Source: Pseudomonas sp. GOM7
Lineage (GTDB): Bacteria > Pseudomonadota > Gammaproteobacteria > Pseudomonadales > Pseudomonadaceae
Assembly (NCBI RefSeq): GCF_026723825.1
Contig: NZ_CP113519.1
Location: forward strand, 2,294,001 to 2,358,000
Direction: 5' to 3'
Length of the DNA stretch: 64,000 bases
How positions within the stretch are numbered: position 1 is the first letter of the stretch; every line of letters begins with the position of its first letter. A model generated the notes under the pieces. That model did not search any database. It saw only the letters and a list, made by a program, of their open reading frames with translations, and was not told where the DNA came from. The position numbers were made by a program, and so were the translations under genes. Of this stretch, positions 53,547-63,062 are shown piece after piece.

Positions 53547-54161
53547 TCAGCGGGCGATCATGCCCTGCAGGATCAGGCCGCTGGTCAGGCGTACCTGGCG
53601 GCGGTGCGCTTCCAGATCCATTGTCTCGCTGCTGGTCAGGCGCAGCAGTTGCAGGTGCGAGTAATCGTTGAGCAGGAAGGCGGCCAGTTCCACGTCCAGG
53701 TCGGCGCGCAGCTTGCCACGCTCCTGCAGGTCGCGCAGCAGGCCGGCGATTTCATGCTGCAGGCTCTCGTTGAGACGCTTGTAGTTCTCCGGCAGGTCGC
53801 TGCGGTCACCACCCAGCACGTGCGGCAGTAACTCGCGCCAGATCGGCGCTGGAAGCATGTCGAGGGCGTGATCGACCAGCACTTGTTCCAGGTAGCACAG
53901 TGCATCGAGCGGGTCGTCCAGTTCGGCCATGTGCAGACGCGCGTCCTGCAAGGCGCTCTGGTCGGCCTTCTGCAGCATCTCCAGGAGAATTTCCTGCTTG
54001 GAGCTGAAGTACTTGAACACCGTGGGCGCCGAGACGCCTGCTTCCCGAGCGATCTGCTCGATGGTGGTGTTGGCGAACCCCTGGCGCTCGAACAGAGCCA
54101 CCCCCGCTTCACTGATGGCCTTGCGGCGCATGGCTTTCTGACGTTCGCGCAGACCGCTCAC
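53547..54161 (-). CDS. TetR-family regulator beside the serine-hydrolase gene
   Basis: This 204-residue protein has a TetR HTH (AISEAGVALFERQGFANTTIEQIAREAGVSAPTVFKYFSSK, about residues 15-55) and a helical ligand domain. It is divergent from the serine-hydrolase gene with 152 bp between starts, which suggests control of that cluster. It is not a close copy of the TetR at 46754. Confidence 0.9.
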   Translation of the reverse strand: MSGLRERQKAMRRKAISEAGVALFERQGFANTTIEQIAREAGVSAPTVFKYFSSKQEILLEMLQKADQSALQDARLHMAELDDPLDALCYLEQVLVDHALDMLPAPIWRELLPHVLGGDRSDLPENYKRLNESLQHEIAGLLRDLQERGKLRADLDVELAAFLLNDYSHLQLLRLTSSETMDLEAHRRQVRLTSGLILQGMIAR

Positions 54162-54225
54162 TTTCCCTCTCCTTATCCGGGTCGCAGGTGGCGAGCATAA
54201 CGGAAGTAGGTTTTCATGCGTAAAT

Positions 54226-54266
54226 ATTTTATTGACTAAAACTTTTTATTCGGGCAATTATTCTGT
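54226..54266 (+). promoter_or_regulatory. AT-rich promoter/operator region of the serine-hydrolase gene
   Basis: TATTGACTAAAACTTTTTAT (54230-54249) contains TTGACT as a possible -35, with AATTAT about 18 bp downstream. It aligns at 17 of 21 positions with the AT-rich segment at 50825. It lies in the divergent tetR/hydrolase gap, so it may include the TetR site, although no clean palindrome is visible. Confidence 0.4.
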
Positions 54267-54313
54267 CACATCTGCCGCGTGCAGAGCTTCTTACAAGAAA
54301 GGACAGAGGTTTC

Positions 54314-55585
54314 ATGACTACCTCCGTAAACACTCAGGCACCCAACCAATTGGCTCGTCATTACGCCGATGCACACGAGGCGCTGCGTCAGGCTCAAGCG
54401 CCACAGGCCTTCATGAACGGCTTTCCCCCAGCGCCCGAGCAACTGGTGACCTGGCACAACTGGATGAGCCCGCCGTTCAACAAATGGGGCTTTCGCAACC
54501 TGGTGCGCCTGCGCCCGAGCATCACGGTGTCCTGCGGTCGGGGTGAGCAGCCACTGGCAGAAGCGCTGCAGGATCTCGACGGACTTAGCTTCGCCAGTGA
54601 GTGTGGGTTGAACGTACGTCTGGACGAACACCTGCTGGCCAGCCATGCCGACGGTTTCATTGTGCTCAAGGCCGGCAAGGTGGTGTACGAGCGCTACTTC
54701 AACGGCCACACCGCCAATGATCGCCACATCATGTTCTCGGTGACCAAGTCGCTGATCGGCACCCTGGCCGAACAACTGATTCACGAAGGCAAGCTTGACC
54801 CCGAACGACTGGCCGGCGATTACGTAGCGGAGTTCGCCGGTAGTGCTTACGCCGATGCCACCGTGCGCCAGTTGCTGGATATGGCGGTGGGCATTTCCTA
54901 CACCGAGCAGTACGACGACCCGGCATCGGAAAGTTCGCAGTTTGGTTATGCCTGTGGCTTCCAGCCGGCGCCGGCCGAATTCGCCCAATACGCATCGCTG
55001 TATCAGTACCTGCCGACGCTGCGTAAGCGCGGCGAGCATGGCGGCCTGTTCCATTACGTCACCGCTACCACCGAGGCCCTGGCCTGGGTGATGGAACGCG
55101 CCTGTGGCGAAGCCTGCCATGAGCTCCTGACCCGGATCTGGAAGGTGATCGGTTGCCAGCGCGACGGCTACTTCATGGCTGATCCCTGGGGCCGTGGCGT
55201 GGCCGGCGCCGGTTTCAGCGGCACCCTGCGCGATATGGCGCGTTTTGGTCTGCTGCTGGCCAATGGTGGCCAGCATCAAGGCCAGAGCCTCGTTGCGCCC
55301 GAAGCCATCGCAGCCATCGCGGCGGGTGCCGACCCGGCCATCTATGCCCAGGACGAGGATTTCAGTCACTGGATTCCCGGTGCTTCGTACCGCAGCCAGT
55401 GGTACGTGATCAACGACCATAGCCGCGCCATCGTAGCCGGCGGCATTCATGGCCAATACCTGTTCGTCGACTTCGAGTCGGATGTGGTCATCGTCAAGCA
55501 GTCCTCGCTGCCGGCGGCGGTGGGCATCTTCGATGCAGACAACGTACGAGCGTTGCGTGCCATTGCCGCGCATCTGAAAGCCTGA
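54314..55585 (+). CDS. Serine hydrolase of the class C beta-lactamase/NylB fold
   Basis: This 423-residue protein has the SxxK nucleophile S142-V-T-K145 in IMFSVTKSLIGTLAEQL, a second motif region in GLFHYVTATTEALAWV, and IHGQYLFVD in place of KTG. These are features of the 6-aminohexanoate-dimer hydrolase (NylB)/esterase branch, not of drug-resistance beta-lactamases. There is no signal peptide, so it is cytoplasmic. It may hydrolyse an amide or ester taken up by the neighbouring porin and binding protein. Confidence 0.85.
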   Translation: MTTSVNTQAPNQLARHYADAHEALRQAQAPQAFMNGFPPAPEQLVTWHNWMSPPFNKWGFRNLVRLRPSITVSCGRGEQPLAEALQDLDGLSFASECGLNVRLDEHLLASHADGFIVLKAGKVVYERYFNGHTANDRHIMFSVTKSLIGTLAEQLIHEGKLDPERLAGDYVAEFAGSAYADATVRQLLDMAVGISYTEQYDDPASESSQFGYACGFQPAPAEFAQYASLYQYLPTLRKRGEHGGLFHYVTATTEALAWVMERACGEACHELLTRIWKVIGCQRDGYFMADPWGRGVAGAGFSGTLRDMARFGLLLANGGQHQGQSLVAPEAIAAIAAGADPAIYAQDEDFSHWIPGASYRSQWYVINDHSRAIVAGGIHGQYLFVDFESDVVIVKQSSLPAAVGIFDADNVRALRAIAAHLKA

Positions 55586-55720
55586 TTCAGCTCAAAGAGA
55601 CAAGAAATATCGGGCGGCTCACCACAGGTGGGTCTGCCGATTCGCAGCCCGGTGCGTATTGAACCCGAGCTGCTTTGCAACTGCCCTGTGACACAAAAAC
55701 AACTTACCCAGGAGCATTTC

Positions 55721-57049
55721 ATGACCCGTGTCCCATTCACTCCCGCGCTACTGGCCGTGGCCGTACTGAGCAGTGCCGAGGCCATGGCTGGCTACACCTT
55801 CGAGGAGGGCAAGCTCTCCGGCGAAGCCAACCTGACCGTAGGTGGTGCGACCGTCTCCACACGTAACGTCAACTTCGGCGCTGGCGGCGTCGATCAGCGC
55901 AATGGCCGCAACATCGGCACCCGTGTCGATTGGCAGGAGTTCTATCTCAAGCCGGGCGTTACCCTCAAATATGCCGTCGACCCCGACTTCGATCTGATCG
56001 CCGGTGGCTCGGCGGTGTCGGCCAAGACCCTCGGTGACGGCGATGCCGGTGGTTTCAGCCGCAGTTCGGACGGCTACACCGCGATGGAAGAGGCCTATGC
56101 GGGCTTCCGTGCGGGGGAGTGGACCTTCACCGCCGGGCGGCAGAACTACCTGGTAGGCAACGGCTTCATCGTCATGGACGGCAACCTCGACTCCCGTGGC
56201 GACGGCGCCTACTGGCTGGGGCCGCGTACCGCCTTCCGCGACTCGGGCATCCTCGCCTGGGATCATGGCGCGCTGCGTGCGCAGGCCTTCAGCCTGCGCA
56301 CCGATTCGCACCTGGGCGACTTCCGCCTCAATGGTGCCAACCTGGACTACGACCTGGCCGAACAGGTGACCCTGGGCGCCATGGCCATGAAGGTGGACTC
56401 GCAGACCAACACCTTCGCCACGCCGCTGCGCCGCGACGGCATGCAGGTCTACAACTTCCGCGCCCTGCGCGGCAGGCTGCCGGGCCTAGACGCGCTGACC
56501 TTCAACGGCGAATACGCGGTGCAGCGTGGCAGCGGTGACGGCGTCAAGTACGATGCCAAGGCCTGGTATGCCCAGGCTGACTACAGCTTCGAGTCGCTGC
56601 CGCTGACTCCGGTGCTGGGTTATCGCTACGCGCTGTTCTCCGGTGACGACAACCTGGCCGACAACACCCAGCAGTCCTGGGATCCGCTGAGCAAGGGCTT
56701 CACCGACTGGAGCACCTGGCTGGTCGGCGACGTGATGGGCAACTACGTGCTGTTCAACACCAACCAGCGCGTGCAGCAGTTCTCCATCAAGACCCGCCTG
56801 AGCGAGACCCTGACCCTGGGCGCCATCCACTACCAGTTCTGGCTGGACAAGAACAACTACCAGGGTATCGCCGTCGACGACCGGCGCTTCGCCAACGAGA
56901 ACGTGATCTACCTCGACTGGACCCCCACCGAGCGTCTGTACACCTCGCTGGCCTACAACTGGGTAGACGCCAAGTCGGCGGCCAAGCAGGTGTTCGGTGA
57001 CGACGACCGCTTCACCGCGCTCGAACTCTACTTCACCTACCGTTACTGA
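55721..57049 (+). CDS. Outer-membrane porin, alginate-export-like
   Basis: This 442-residue protein has a signal peptide (TPALLAVAVLSSAEAMA) and a beta-barrel sequence with alternating strands and aromatic girdles, ending ELYFTYRY. The segment FTAGRQNYLVGNGFIVMDG and the general pattern resemble AlgE/alginate-export-type barrels. It probably admits the cluster's substrate. An AGGAG ribosome site precedes the ATG at 55721; a longer open frame is not used. The second binding-protein gene follows 20 bp later. Confidence 0.8.
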   Translation: MTRVPFTPALLAVAVLSSAEAMAGYTFEEGKLSGEANLTVGGATVSTRNVNFGAGGVDQRNGRNIGTRVDWQEFYLKPGVTLKYAVDPDFDLIAGGSAVSAKTLGDGDAGGFSRSSDGYTAMEEAYAGFRAGEWTFTAGRQNYLVGNGFIVMDGNLDSRGDGAYWLGPRTAFRDSGILAWDHGALRAQAFSLRTDSHLGDFRLNGANLDYDLAEQVTLGAMAMKVDSQTNTFATPLRRDGMQVYNFRALRGRLPGLDALTFNGEYAVQRGSGDGVKYDAKAWYAQADYSFESLPLTPVLGYRYALFSGDDNLADNTQQSWDPLSKGFTDWSTWLVGDVMGNYVLFNTNQRVQQFSIKTRLSETLTLGAIHYQFWLDKNNYQGIAVDDRRFANENVIYLDWTPTERLYTSLAYNWVDAKSAAKQVFGDDDRFTALELYFTYRY

Positions 57050-57069
57050 GCCCGCCAGGAGACATCGAG

Positions 57070-58167
57070 ATGAAAGCAATGCGTATCGCGGCTGCCTTGA
57101 CCCTGGCACTGGCCAGCGCCAGTGGCGTTCAGGCCGAGCAACGTACCGTAAGGGTCTACAACTGGATCGAGTACATGCCGCCTGAGATCCTCAAGGGCTT
57201 CGAGGCCGAAACCGGCATCCGTCCGGTGTACGACGTGTTCGACAGCGCCGAGACCCTGCAGTCCAAGCTGCTCACCGGCAACTCCGGTTATGACGTGGCC
57301 TTTCCGGGCAGCGCGTCGCTGGGCACCTTCATCGGCGCCGGCACCTTCGAGAAGCTGGATCGCAGCAAGCTGCCCAACTGGAACCGCCTGGATGAAACCT
57401 TCATGGCCGAACTGGCCAAGAGCGGCGACCCCGGCAACCAGTACGCGGTGCCCTACATGTGGGGCACCAACCTGATCGGCTACAACATCGACAAGGTGCG
57501 CGAGGCGCTGGGCCCGGACGTGAAGCTGGATAGCTGGGACGTGATCTTCAAGCCGGAGAACCTCTCCAAGCTGGCCTCGTGCGGGGTTGGCTTCCTCGAC
57601 TCGCCGGGGGATATCCTGCCGATCGCCCTGGACTATCTGGGCTTGCCGCCGAACTCGGAGAAGGCCGAGGATTACCGCAAGGCGCAGGATCTGATGATGA
57701 AGATTCGCCCCTACATCACCTACTTCAATTCCTCGCGCTACGGCTACGACCTGGCCAATGGCGAGATCTGCGTGGCCGTGGGCTGGTCCGGTGGCATCGA
57801 GCTGGCGCGCAAGATGGCCAATGCAGCCGGCAAGGGGGTGAAGATCGACATGTTCCTGCCCAAGGAGGGTGCACCGCTGTGGTCCGATGTGATGGTGATT
57901 CCCAAGGGCGCACAGAATGTCGAAGAAGCCCATGCCTTCATCAACTACCTGCTGCGCCCGGAAGTGATCGCCAAGGCCAGTAACGCCATCGGCTATCCCA
58001 ACCCCAACACGGATGCCACCGCCTTCGTCGATCCCGAGGTGCGCAACAATCCCAACATGTACATTCCGGCTGACAGGATGGGCTCGCTGTACGCACTCAA
58101 GGCCCTGCCATTGAAGGCCGAGCGTATCCGCATGCGTACCTGGAACAGCATCCGCACCGGCAAGTGA
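57070..58167 (+). CDS. Polyamine-type ABC transporter substrate-binding protein, second paralogue
   Basis: This 365-residue protein has a signal peptide (AALTLALASASGVQA) and the PotF/SpuD fold (RVYNWIEYMPPEILKGFEAETG, LLTGNSGYDVAFPGSASLG, QYAVPYMWGTNLIGY, GWSGGIELARKMANAAG). It is closer to standard putrescine/spermidine-binding proteins than the 50944 paralogue. As with that gene, no permease or ATPase is nearby. The location after a porin suggests two-step uptake across the envelope. Confidence 0.9.
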   Translation: MKAMRIAAALTLALASASGVQAEQRTVRVYNWIEYMPPEILKGFEAETGIRPVYDVFDSAETLQSKLLTGNSGYDVAFPGSASLGTFIGAGTFEKLDRSKLPNWNRLDETFMAELAKSGDPGNQYAVPYMWGTNLIGYNIDKVREALGPDVKLDSWDVIFKPENLSKLASCGVGFLDSPGDILPIALDYLGLPPNSEKAEDYRKAQDLMMKIRPYITYFNSSRYGYDLANGEICVAVGWSGGIELARKMANAAGKGVKIDMFLPKEGAPLWSDVMVIPKGAQNVEEAHAFINYLLRPEVIAKASNAIGYPNPNTDATAFVDPEVRNNPNMYIPADRMGSLYALKALPLKAERIRMRTWNSIRTGK

Positions 58168-58228
58168 GCCGGCGGGCACCCGTAGTCATGCTGCGGGTGC
58201 CTGTACTACGAACGACGAGGAGGGCGTG

Positions 58229-59179
58229 ATGAAGCGATCCATAGCGTTGGGCGATAGCGGGCTCGAGGTGTCGCCGCTGGTACTGGGGGGCAACGTGTTC
58301 GGTTGGACACTCGCTGAGCGCGATTCGCTGTATCTGCTCAGCGCCGCCTACGAGGCGGGCATCACCAGTATCGACACGGCCGACATGTATTCGGTCTGGG
58401 TCGCGGGGCACCGCGGCGGCGAGTCCGAGCGCATCATCGGCGCCTGGCTGGCGCGCAACCCCGGCCTGCGCGCTGGCCTGACCTTGATGACCAAGGTGGG
58501 CGCCGAACTGGGCCCGGGTACAGGCGGCCTGTCGCGCGCCTGGATCATCAAGGCGGTGGAGGACTCGCTGCGCCGCCTCAATACCGATTACATCGACCTG
58601 TATTTCTCACACTACCCCGACCCGCACACCCCGCACGAGGAAACCCTCGGTGCCTATCAGGCCCTGCTGGAGGCCGGCAAGATCAGGGCCATCGGCGCCT
58701 CCAACTTCACCCGTGCGCAACTGCAGGACGCCGAAGCCTGTGCAGAGCAGGGCTTGCCGCATTACACGGTGCTGCAACTGGAGTACAACCTGCATGACCG
58801 TGCCGACTACGAGCAGAACCTGCAGGCCTTTGCCCACGACCGGGGGCTGGGCGTGCTGAGTTATTTCAGCCTGGCGTCCGGCTTTCTCACCGGCAAGTAC
58901 GCCAGCCTGGCCGATATCCAGGGGCATGCGCGTGCCGAGGATCTGCAGCGCTTCTTCACCCCACGCGGCATGCGCATTCTCGCGGCCTTGCGTGAAGTCG
59001 CCGGGCAGCATCAGGTCGAGCCGGCCAGCGTGGCCCTGGCCTGGCTGATGCAGCAGCGAGGACTGACGGCACCGGTGGTCAGCGCCACCAGCCGTGAGCA
59101 GTTGCAGCGCTTGCTGCAAGCCTGTGCCTTGCACCTCGACGACGAAGCGTTACGCCTGCTGGACACGGCCTGCGCGTAA
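58229..59179 (+). CDS. Aldo/keto reductase
   Basis: This 316-residue TIM-barrel NADPH oxidoreductase has the AKR tetrad context: D and Y in SIDTADMYS, K in LMTKVGAEL, and H in YFSHYPDPHTP. The cofactor end segment (PVVSATSREQLQRLLQA) is present. It resembles the YajO/AKR11-like group. Substrate unknown; it may reduce an aldehyde made in the cluster. An AGGAGGG site favours the ATG at 58229 over the adjoining GTG. Confidence 0.9.
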   Translation: MKRSIALGDSGLEVSPLVLGGNVFGWTLAERDSLYLLSAAYEAGITSIDTADMYSVWVAGHRGGESERIIGAWLARNPGLRAGLTLMTKVGAELGPGTGGLSRAWIIKAVEDSLRRLNTDYIDLYFSHYPDPHTPHEETLGAYQALLEAGKIRAIGASNFTRAQLQDAEACAEQGLPHYTVLQLEYNLHDRADYEQNLQAFAHDRGLGVLSYFSLASGFLTGKYASLADIQGHARAEDLQRFFTPRGMRILAALREVAGQHQVEPASVALAWLMQQRGLTAPVVSATSREQLQRLLQACALHLDDEALRLLDTACA

Positions 59180-59283
59180 TGAGCCAGGGCCGAGGCCGCC
59201 GAGCCGCTGAATGAGGAAATGTCTTGATCTGATTGGATGAGCTTGTTCGCAGGGCGGACAGGTGGTAGCCGTTACGAACTTAA

Positions 59284-59300
59284 AGTTAACTCGATTAACT
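59284..59300. promoter_or_regulatory. Palindrome upstream of the MFS gene
   Basis: AGTTAA (59284-59289) and TTAACT (59295-59300) are perfect inverted repeats with a 5-bp spacer, about 97 bp before the MFS start. It is a possible operator in an otherwise plain 217-bp gap. Confidence 0.4.
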
Positions 59301-59396
59301 ATTTTGTTCGGCTGACGGCTGGTTGTAGGGGTGCCGCTATGGCTCCCGGCAATGTTTGGTTCTTCCACGACAACAATAAAACCGATGGAGCTTCCC

Positions 59397-60581
59397 ATGT
59401 CTTGCAGTCAACTCCCCGGCAAGGTCGCTGCCGACCCGGCCATGCGCGCCGCCGCCATCTTCATTGCAGCGGTGTCGATTCTCGTGGTCGGTATTCAACC
59501 TGTCTTCATCGGCCTGTTGGCCGGGCACCTGGGGCTGTCCCTGGCCCAGCAGGGCTGGATGATCTCGGTGGAAATGTGTGGCTCGGTCTTCGGCACACTG
59601 CTGGTGGCTCCGCTGGCACGGCGCTGGGGCTCGCGTCGGCTGTGTGCCATGGCGGCCTTCGCCCTGGGCGGCGTGACCCTGCTGAGCGGCCTGACGGAAC
59701 AGTACACGACGATGCTGGCGCTGCGCGGCCTGGCCGGTATGGTGGCCGGCGGGCTCTATGCCCAGGCGGTGTACCTGTTGGGAAGGATGCCGGGGCAGGA
59801 TCGCTCCTACGGTTTCCTGTTGCTGTTGCAGACCAGCATCTTCGCAGTGATGGCGGCGGCGCTGCCGCTGCTTGCGGCAACCCTGGGTTTCATGGCGGCC
59901 ATGGGCATGCTGGTCGCCTGGTACGCACTGGCCTGCCTGGCTTGCCGCCTGCTGCCGCGTCAGGTCGGTAGCGAGGTAGGGCAGCAGACGCCATCCTCCG
60001 AGGTCGGCCCGGCCTCCTTCGGGGTGGCCGCACTGGCCGGAATGCTTTGCCTGCAGGTGGCGATCTATGCCGTGTGGGGCTTTATCGACGGCATCGCCAG
60101 TGGCGATGGTCTGAGCGCAGTGGATGTGGGTTGGGCTGTGGGTATCGGCCTGCTCGGCGGCTTGCCGGGCGCGGCGTTGCCCAGCCTGCTGGGCAATCGC
60201 TTCGGCCGTCTGCCGATGATCCTGCTCGGCTCGTTCTGTGTGGCACTGGCGGTCTGGTTGCTGGGGCTGGGGGTGAAGAGCGGCGAGCAGCTCGCCGGTG
60301 TGGTGTTCCTGATGAACTTCGGCTGGGTGCTGGCGCTGTCGTATTACATGGCCGCGGTGGTCAGCCATGACGCCAGTGGCCGTCTCACTCGCCTGGTCAG
60401 CGTGGTACAGGTGACCTCGGCGGCGTTTGCCCCTACGGTGCTGAGCCTGTTTCTCGGCGACGGCGGCAAGACGCTGATCTTCAGCTTCTCAGTGGGCTCG
60501 GTACTGCTCGGTTGCCTGCTCGCCGCCCTGGTCGGCCTGGGTGTCGGCCGGCGTCAGCAGTTGCGTGCAGCGCTGTCATGA
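59397..60581 (+). CDS. MFS transporter
   Basis: This 394-residue protein has about 12 hydrophobic helices, with the MFS loop ARRWGSRRL after helix 2 and GNRFGRLPM at the matching place in the second half. Substrate is unknown; by location it may move an end product or take up a related compound. The start at 59397 has GGAG six bases before it; an in-frame ATG at 59385 is possible. Confidence 0.85.
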   Translation: MSCSQLPGKVAADPAMRAAAIFIAAVSILVVGIQPVFIGLLAGHLGLSLAQQGWMISVEMCGSVFGTLLVAPLARRWGSRRLCAMAAFALGGVTLLSGLTEQYTTMLALRGLAGMVAGGLYAQAVYLLGRMPGQDRSYGFLLLLQTSIFAVMAAALPLLAATLGFMAAMGMLVAWYALACLACRLLPRQVGSEVGQQTPSSEVGPASFGVAALAGMLCLQVAIYAVWGFIDGIASGDGLSAVDVGWAVGIGLLGGLPGAALPSLLGNRFGRLPMILLGSFCVALAVWLLGLGVKSGEQLAGVVFLMNFGWVLALSYYMAAVVSHDASGRLTRLVSVVQVTSAAFAPTVLSLFLGDGGKTLIFSFSVGSVLLGCLLAALVGLGVGRRQQLRAALS

Positions 60582-60683
60582 CAGCCTGCCACGACCAAGG
60601 AGTGGCCCCATCGAGACCAATTGGGGGTGGCGCACTGGCCTTGCGGCTGAGAACCTAGGGAGGTGTTCAGTCGAGTTGCGATC

Positions 60684-63062
60684 ATGCCTGCTTCCGCTTT
60701 GCCCGTGCATACCCGGCATCTGGCCAATGGCGCCGTGCTGCATGCCTGCCAGCAGCCCTGGGCGCGGCAGGCGGGGCTTTGCCTGCGGGTGGCGGTGGGC
60801 AGCCATGACGAGCCGCGTGATTATCCCGGCCTGGCGCATTTTCTCGAGCACCTGCTGTTTCTCGGCAGCCGCGGCCATGCCGTCGAGCAGGGCCTGATGG
60901 CCTATGTGCGTGGCTGTGGCGGCCAGGTCAACGCCTCGACCCAGGCGCGTCATACCGATTTCGTCTGCCAGTTGCCGGCGGCCGGGCTGCAGCCGGCCCT
61001 GCAACGCTTGCAGGACATGCTCAGCCATCCCTTGCTGGAACAGGCGGCGCAACGACGTGAGCGCGAGGTGCTGCATGCCGAGTACCAGGCGCGCAGCCAG
61101 GATGCCGATAGCCGCATCGACCATGCATTGGGCCAGGCAGTGGCGGCGGGGCACCGCTGCGCCGACTTCCTTGCTGGGGATCGGCACAGCCTGGCGCTGG
61201 AGCAGGCTGCCTTCCAGCAGGCGTTGCAGGGCTATCACCGTCAGCATTACCAGGCACGCTACATGAGCCTGGCCCTGGTCGGCCCGCAGCCGCTGGAGGA
61301 ATTGTTGAGCCTGGGCGAGGCCTGCCTGTTGAGCATGGCAGGCGGGGCGCTTGGGGTGCGCGCGAGCCCATCCCTGCTGCCCTTGCGTGCCTCCCGTCTG
61401 GTACTGCAGCACCCCATCCGTGGCGTGACCCTGGGGCTGGCCGTGCAGTTGCCAGAGAAGGCGCTGGAGCCGGCCCTGCAGCTATTCCTGGAGGCGCTGC
61501 ACGATCCGGCGCCGGGTGGCTTGCAGGCTGGCTTGCGCCAGGCCGGGTTGTGTCAGGCGCTGCAGGTACGGGTGATCTACCGGCATGAGGGGCAGCGCCT
61601 GTTGCGCCTCGATTGCCCTGGCGCGGACAGCACGACGGTCGCACGTCTGCAGGCCGAGCTGCGCGGCTGGTTGCAGCGCTTGCCGGGTGATCCTGGCTGG
61701 GGCGCGCGCTGGCGTGCCTGGCAGCAGGCCCAGGCCGCACGCCTGGCCGGCTTGTCGCCGCTGGCTCTGGCTCAGCATCTGTTGCAACAACCCGAGGCTA
61801 TTGCCGAGGTCGAAGTGCTGGCGGCGCTGCAGCCCTTGCTGGTGCAACTGGCCAGTGGTGCCGGCTTGATCGAACTGTGCAGCACGAGCGAGGCGCAACC
61901 GCTCTGGCCCGCCCTGGGGCTGGATCTGCAGATGCAGGCCGTGGCGGCGCGCAGCCTGGCCGCGCCTACCCTGGATCTGCACCTGCCACAGGCCTGTACG
62001 GCCCTGGCCCCGGCCACCAGCGCGCCGCCAATGCCCATGGCCGCGCTGCGCTGGCATGCGGGGCCGGAGCAGGGCGGTCCGGCGGCGCTGCACTGGCGTG
62101 GGCCCTGCAGTGACAACGGTTTGCCAACTCCTGTGCGGCTTGCCACCCTGCAGGCTCGTATCGCCGATCAGGCCAAGCTATGTCAGCGTCATGGTGTTGC
62201 TCTGCAACTGCGGGCCGAGCCCGGTGCCTGGACACTGGCGCTGTCCGGCCCGGCGCCGTTATTGCCTGCCAGCAGTGTGCGGCTGTTGCCGCTGCTGCTG
62301 GCGCCGCTGGATGAGGCCGTCGCGCCGCCCGCTGCCGGGCTGTTGCTGCGCCAGGTGCTGGAGTATCTGCCGGAGCTGGGGCAGTCAGCCGCGCCGACGA
62401 TCCTGCAGGGACTGGGCGTCGGCCTGGGCACGGCAGCACAGCAAGAGATCGAGGCATTGTTCGAGGCGGTCGAGCCTTTGCCTGCCACGACACCGCAGCC
62501 GCACAGCAGCGGCGGCCTGAGCTGGCATGAAGCGCCGGTGTCGGGGGCGGAGTCGGCCTTGCTGCTGTTCTGCCCCGTGCCTGATGCGAGTGTGCAGGCC
62601 GAGGCGGCCTGGCGCCTGCTCGATCAGTGCCTGCAGGAGGCCTTCTACCAGCGTCTGCGCGGCGAATTGCAACTGGGGTATGCGTTGTTTTCCAGCTTTC
62701 GCCAGGTACAGGGGCGGCGCGGTCTGTTGTTCGGTGTGCAATCGCCGGTCTGCGATCATGCCACCATCCTCGGCCACATCCGTGCCTTTCTGGCGGCGCA
62801 GCCGGCGCGCCTGGCCGGGCTGCCGGCGCAGGCCTTCGAGCAGGCGCGCGAGGCCCTGCAACTGGCGCTGCAGGCACCGCGCAGCCATGTCGAATGGGCC
62901 GAGCAGTTCTGCCAGGCGCACCTGGCCGCTCTGGCCGCCGAGCATGACCAGGCCGTTGGCCAGGCCCTGAGCGCGCTCGACTCGCTGGCGCTGTTGCACG
63001 CCTGCCGACAACTGCTGGCGGAGTGCGGCTGGCAGGTACTAAGCAGCACGCCAAACCACTGA
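60684..63062 (+). CDS. pqqF: PqqF-type M16 zinc peptidase
   Basis: This 792-residue M16 (insulinase-like) protease has the inverted zinc motif H52-F-L-E55-H56 and the downstream ligand Glu (about E133, LHAEY). The C-terminal half is a degenerate M16 domain, and the whole length fits PqqF. PqqF with PqqG trims the modified PqqA peptide in pyrroloquinoline quinone synthesis. No pqqA to pqqE genes follow here; the next gene is a porin. The call to PqqF rather than another M16 peptidase is by similarity of the HFLEHLLFLGS region and length. Confidence 0.78.
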   Translation: MPASALPVHTRHLANGAVLHACQQPWARQAGLCLRVAVGSHDEPRDYPGLAHFLEHLLFLGSRGHAVEQGLMAYVRGCGGQVNASTQARHTDFVCQLPAAGLQPALQRLQDMLSHPLLEQAAQRREREVLHAEYQARSQDADSRIDHALGQAVAAGHRCADFLAGDRHSLALEQAAFQQALQGYHRQHYQARYMSLALVGPQPLEELLSLGEACLLSMAGGALGVRASPSLLPLRASRLVLQHPIRGVTLGLAVQLPEKALEPALQLFLEALHDPAPGGLQAGLRQAGLCQALQVRVIYRHEGQRLLRLDCPGADSTTVARLQAELRGWLQRLPGDPGWGARWRAWQQAQAARLAGLSPLALAQHLLQQPEAIAEVEVLAALQPLLVQLASGAGLIELCSTSEAQPLWPALGLDLQMQAVAARSLAAPTLDLHLPQACTALAPATSAPPMPMAALRWHAGPEQGGPAALHWRGPCSDNGLPTPVRLATLQARIADQAKLCQRHGVALQLRAEPGAWTLALSGPAPLLPASSVRLLPLLLAPLDEAVAPPAAGLLLRQVLEYLPELGQSAAPTILQGLGVGLGTAAQQEIEALFEAVEPLPATTPQPHSSGGLSWHEAPVSGAESALLLFCPVPDASVQAEAAWRLLDQCLQEAFYQRLRGELQLGYALFSSFRQVQGRRGLLFGVQSPVCDHATILGHIRAFLAAQPARLAGLPAQAFEQAREALQLALQAPRSHVEWAEQFCQAHLAALAAEHDQAVGQALSALDSLALLHACRQLLAECGWQVLSSTPNH

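Noticed and set aside
54314..55585. Antibiotic-resistance beta-lactamase
   Set aside because: There is no signal peptide, and the HGQ motif in place of KTG together with the long N-terminal part place it with NylB-type esterases or amidases.
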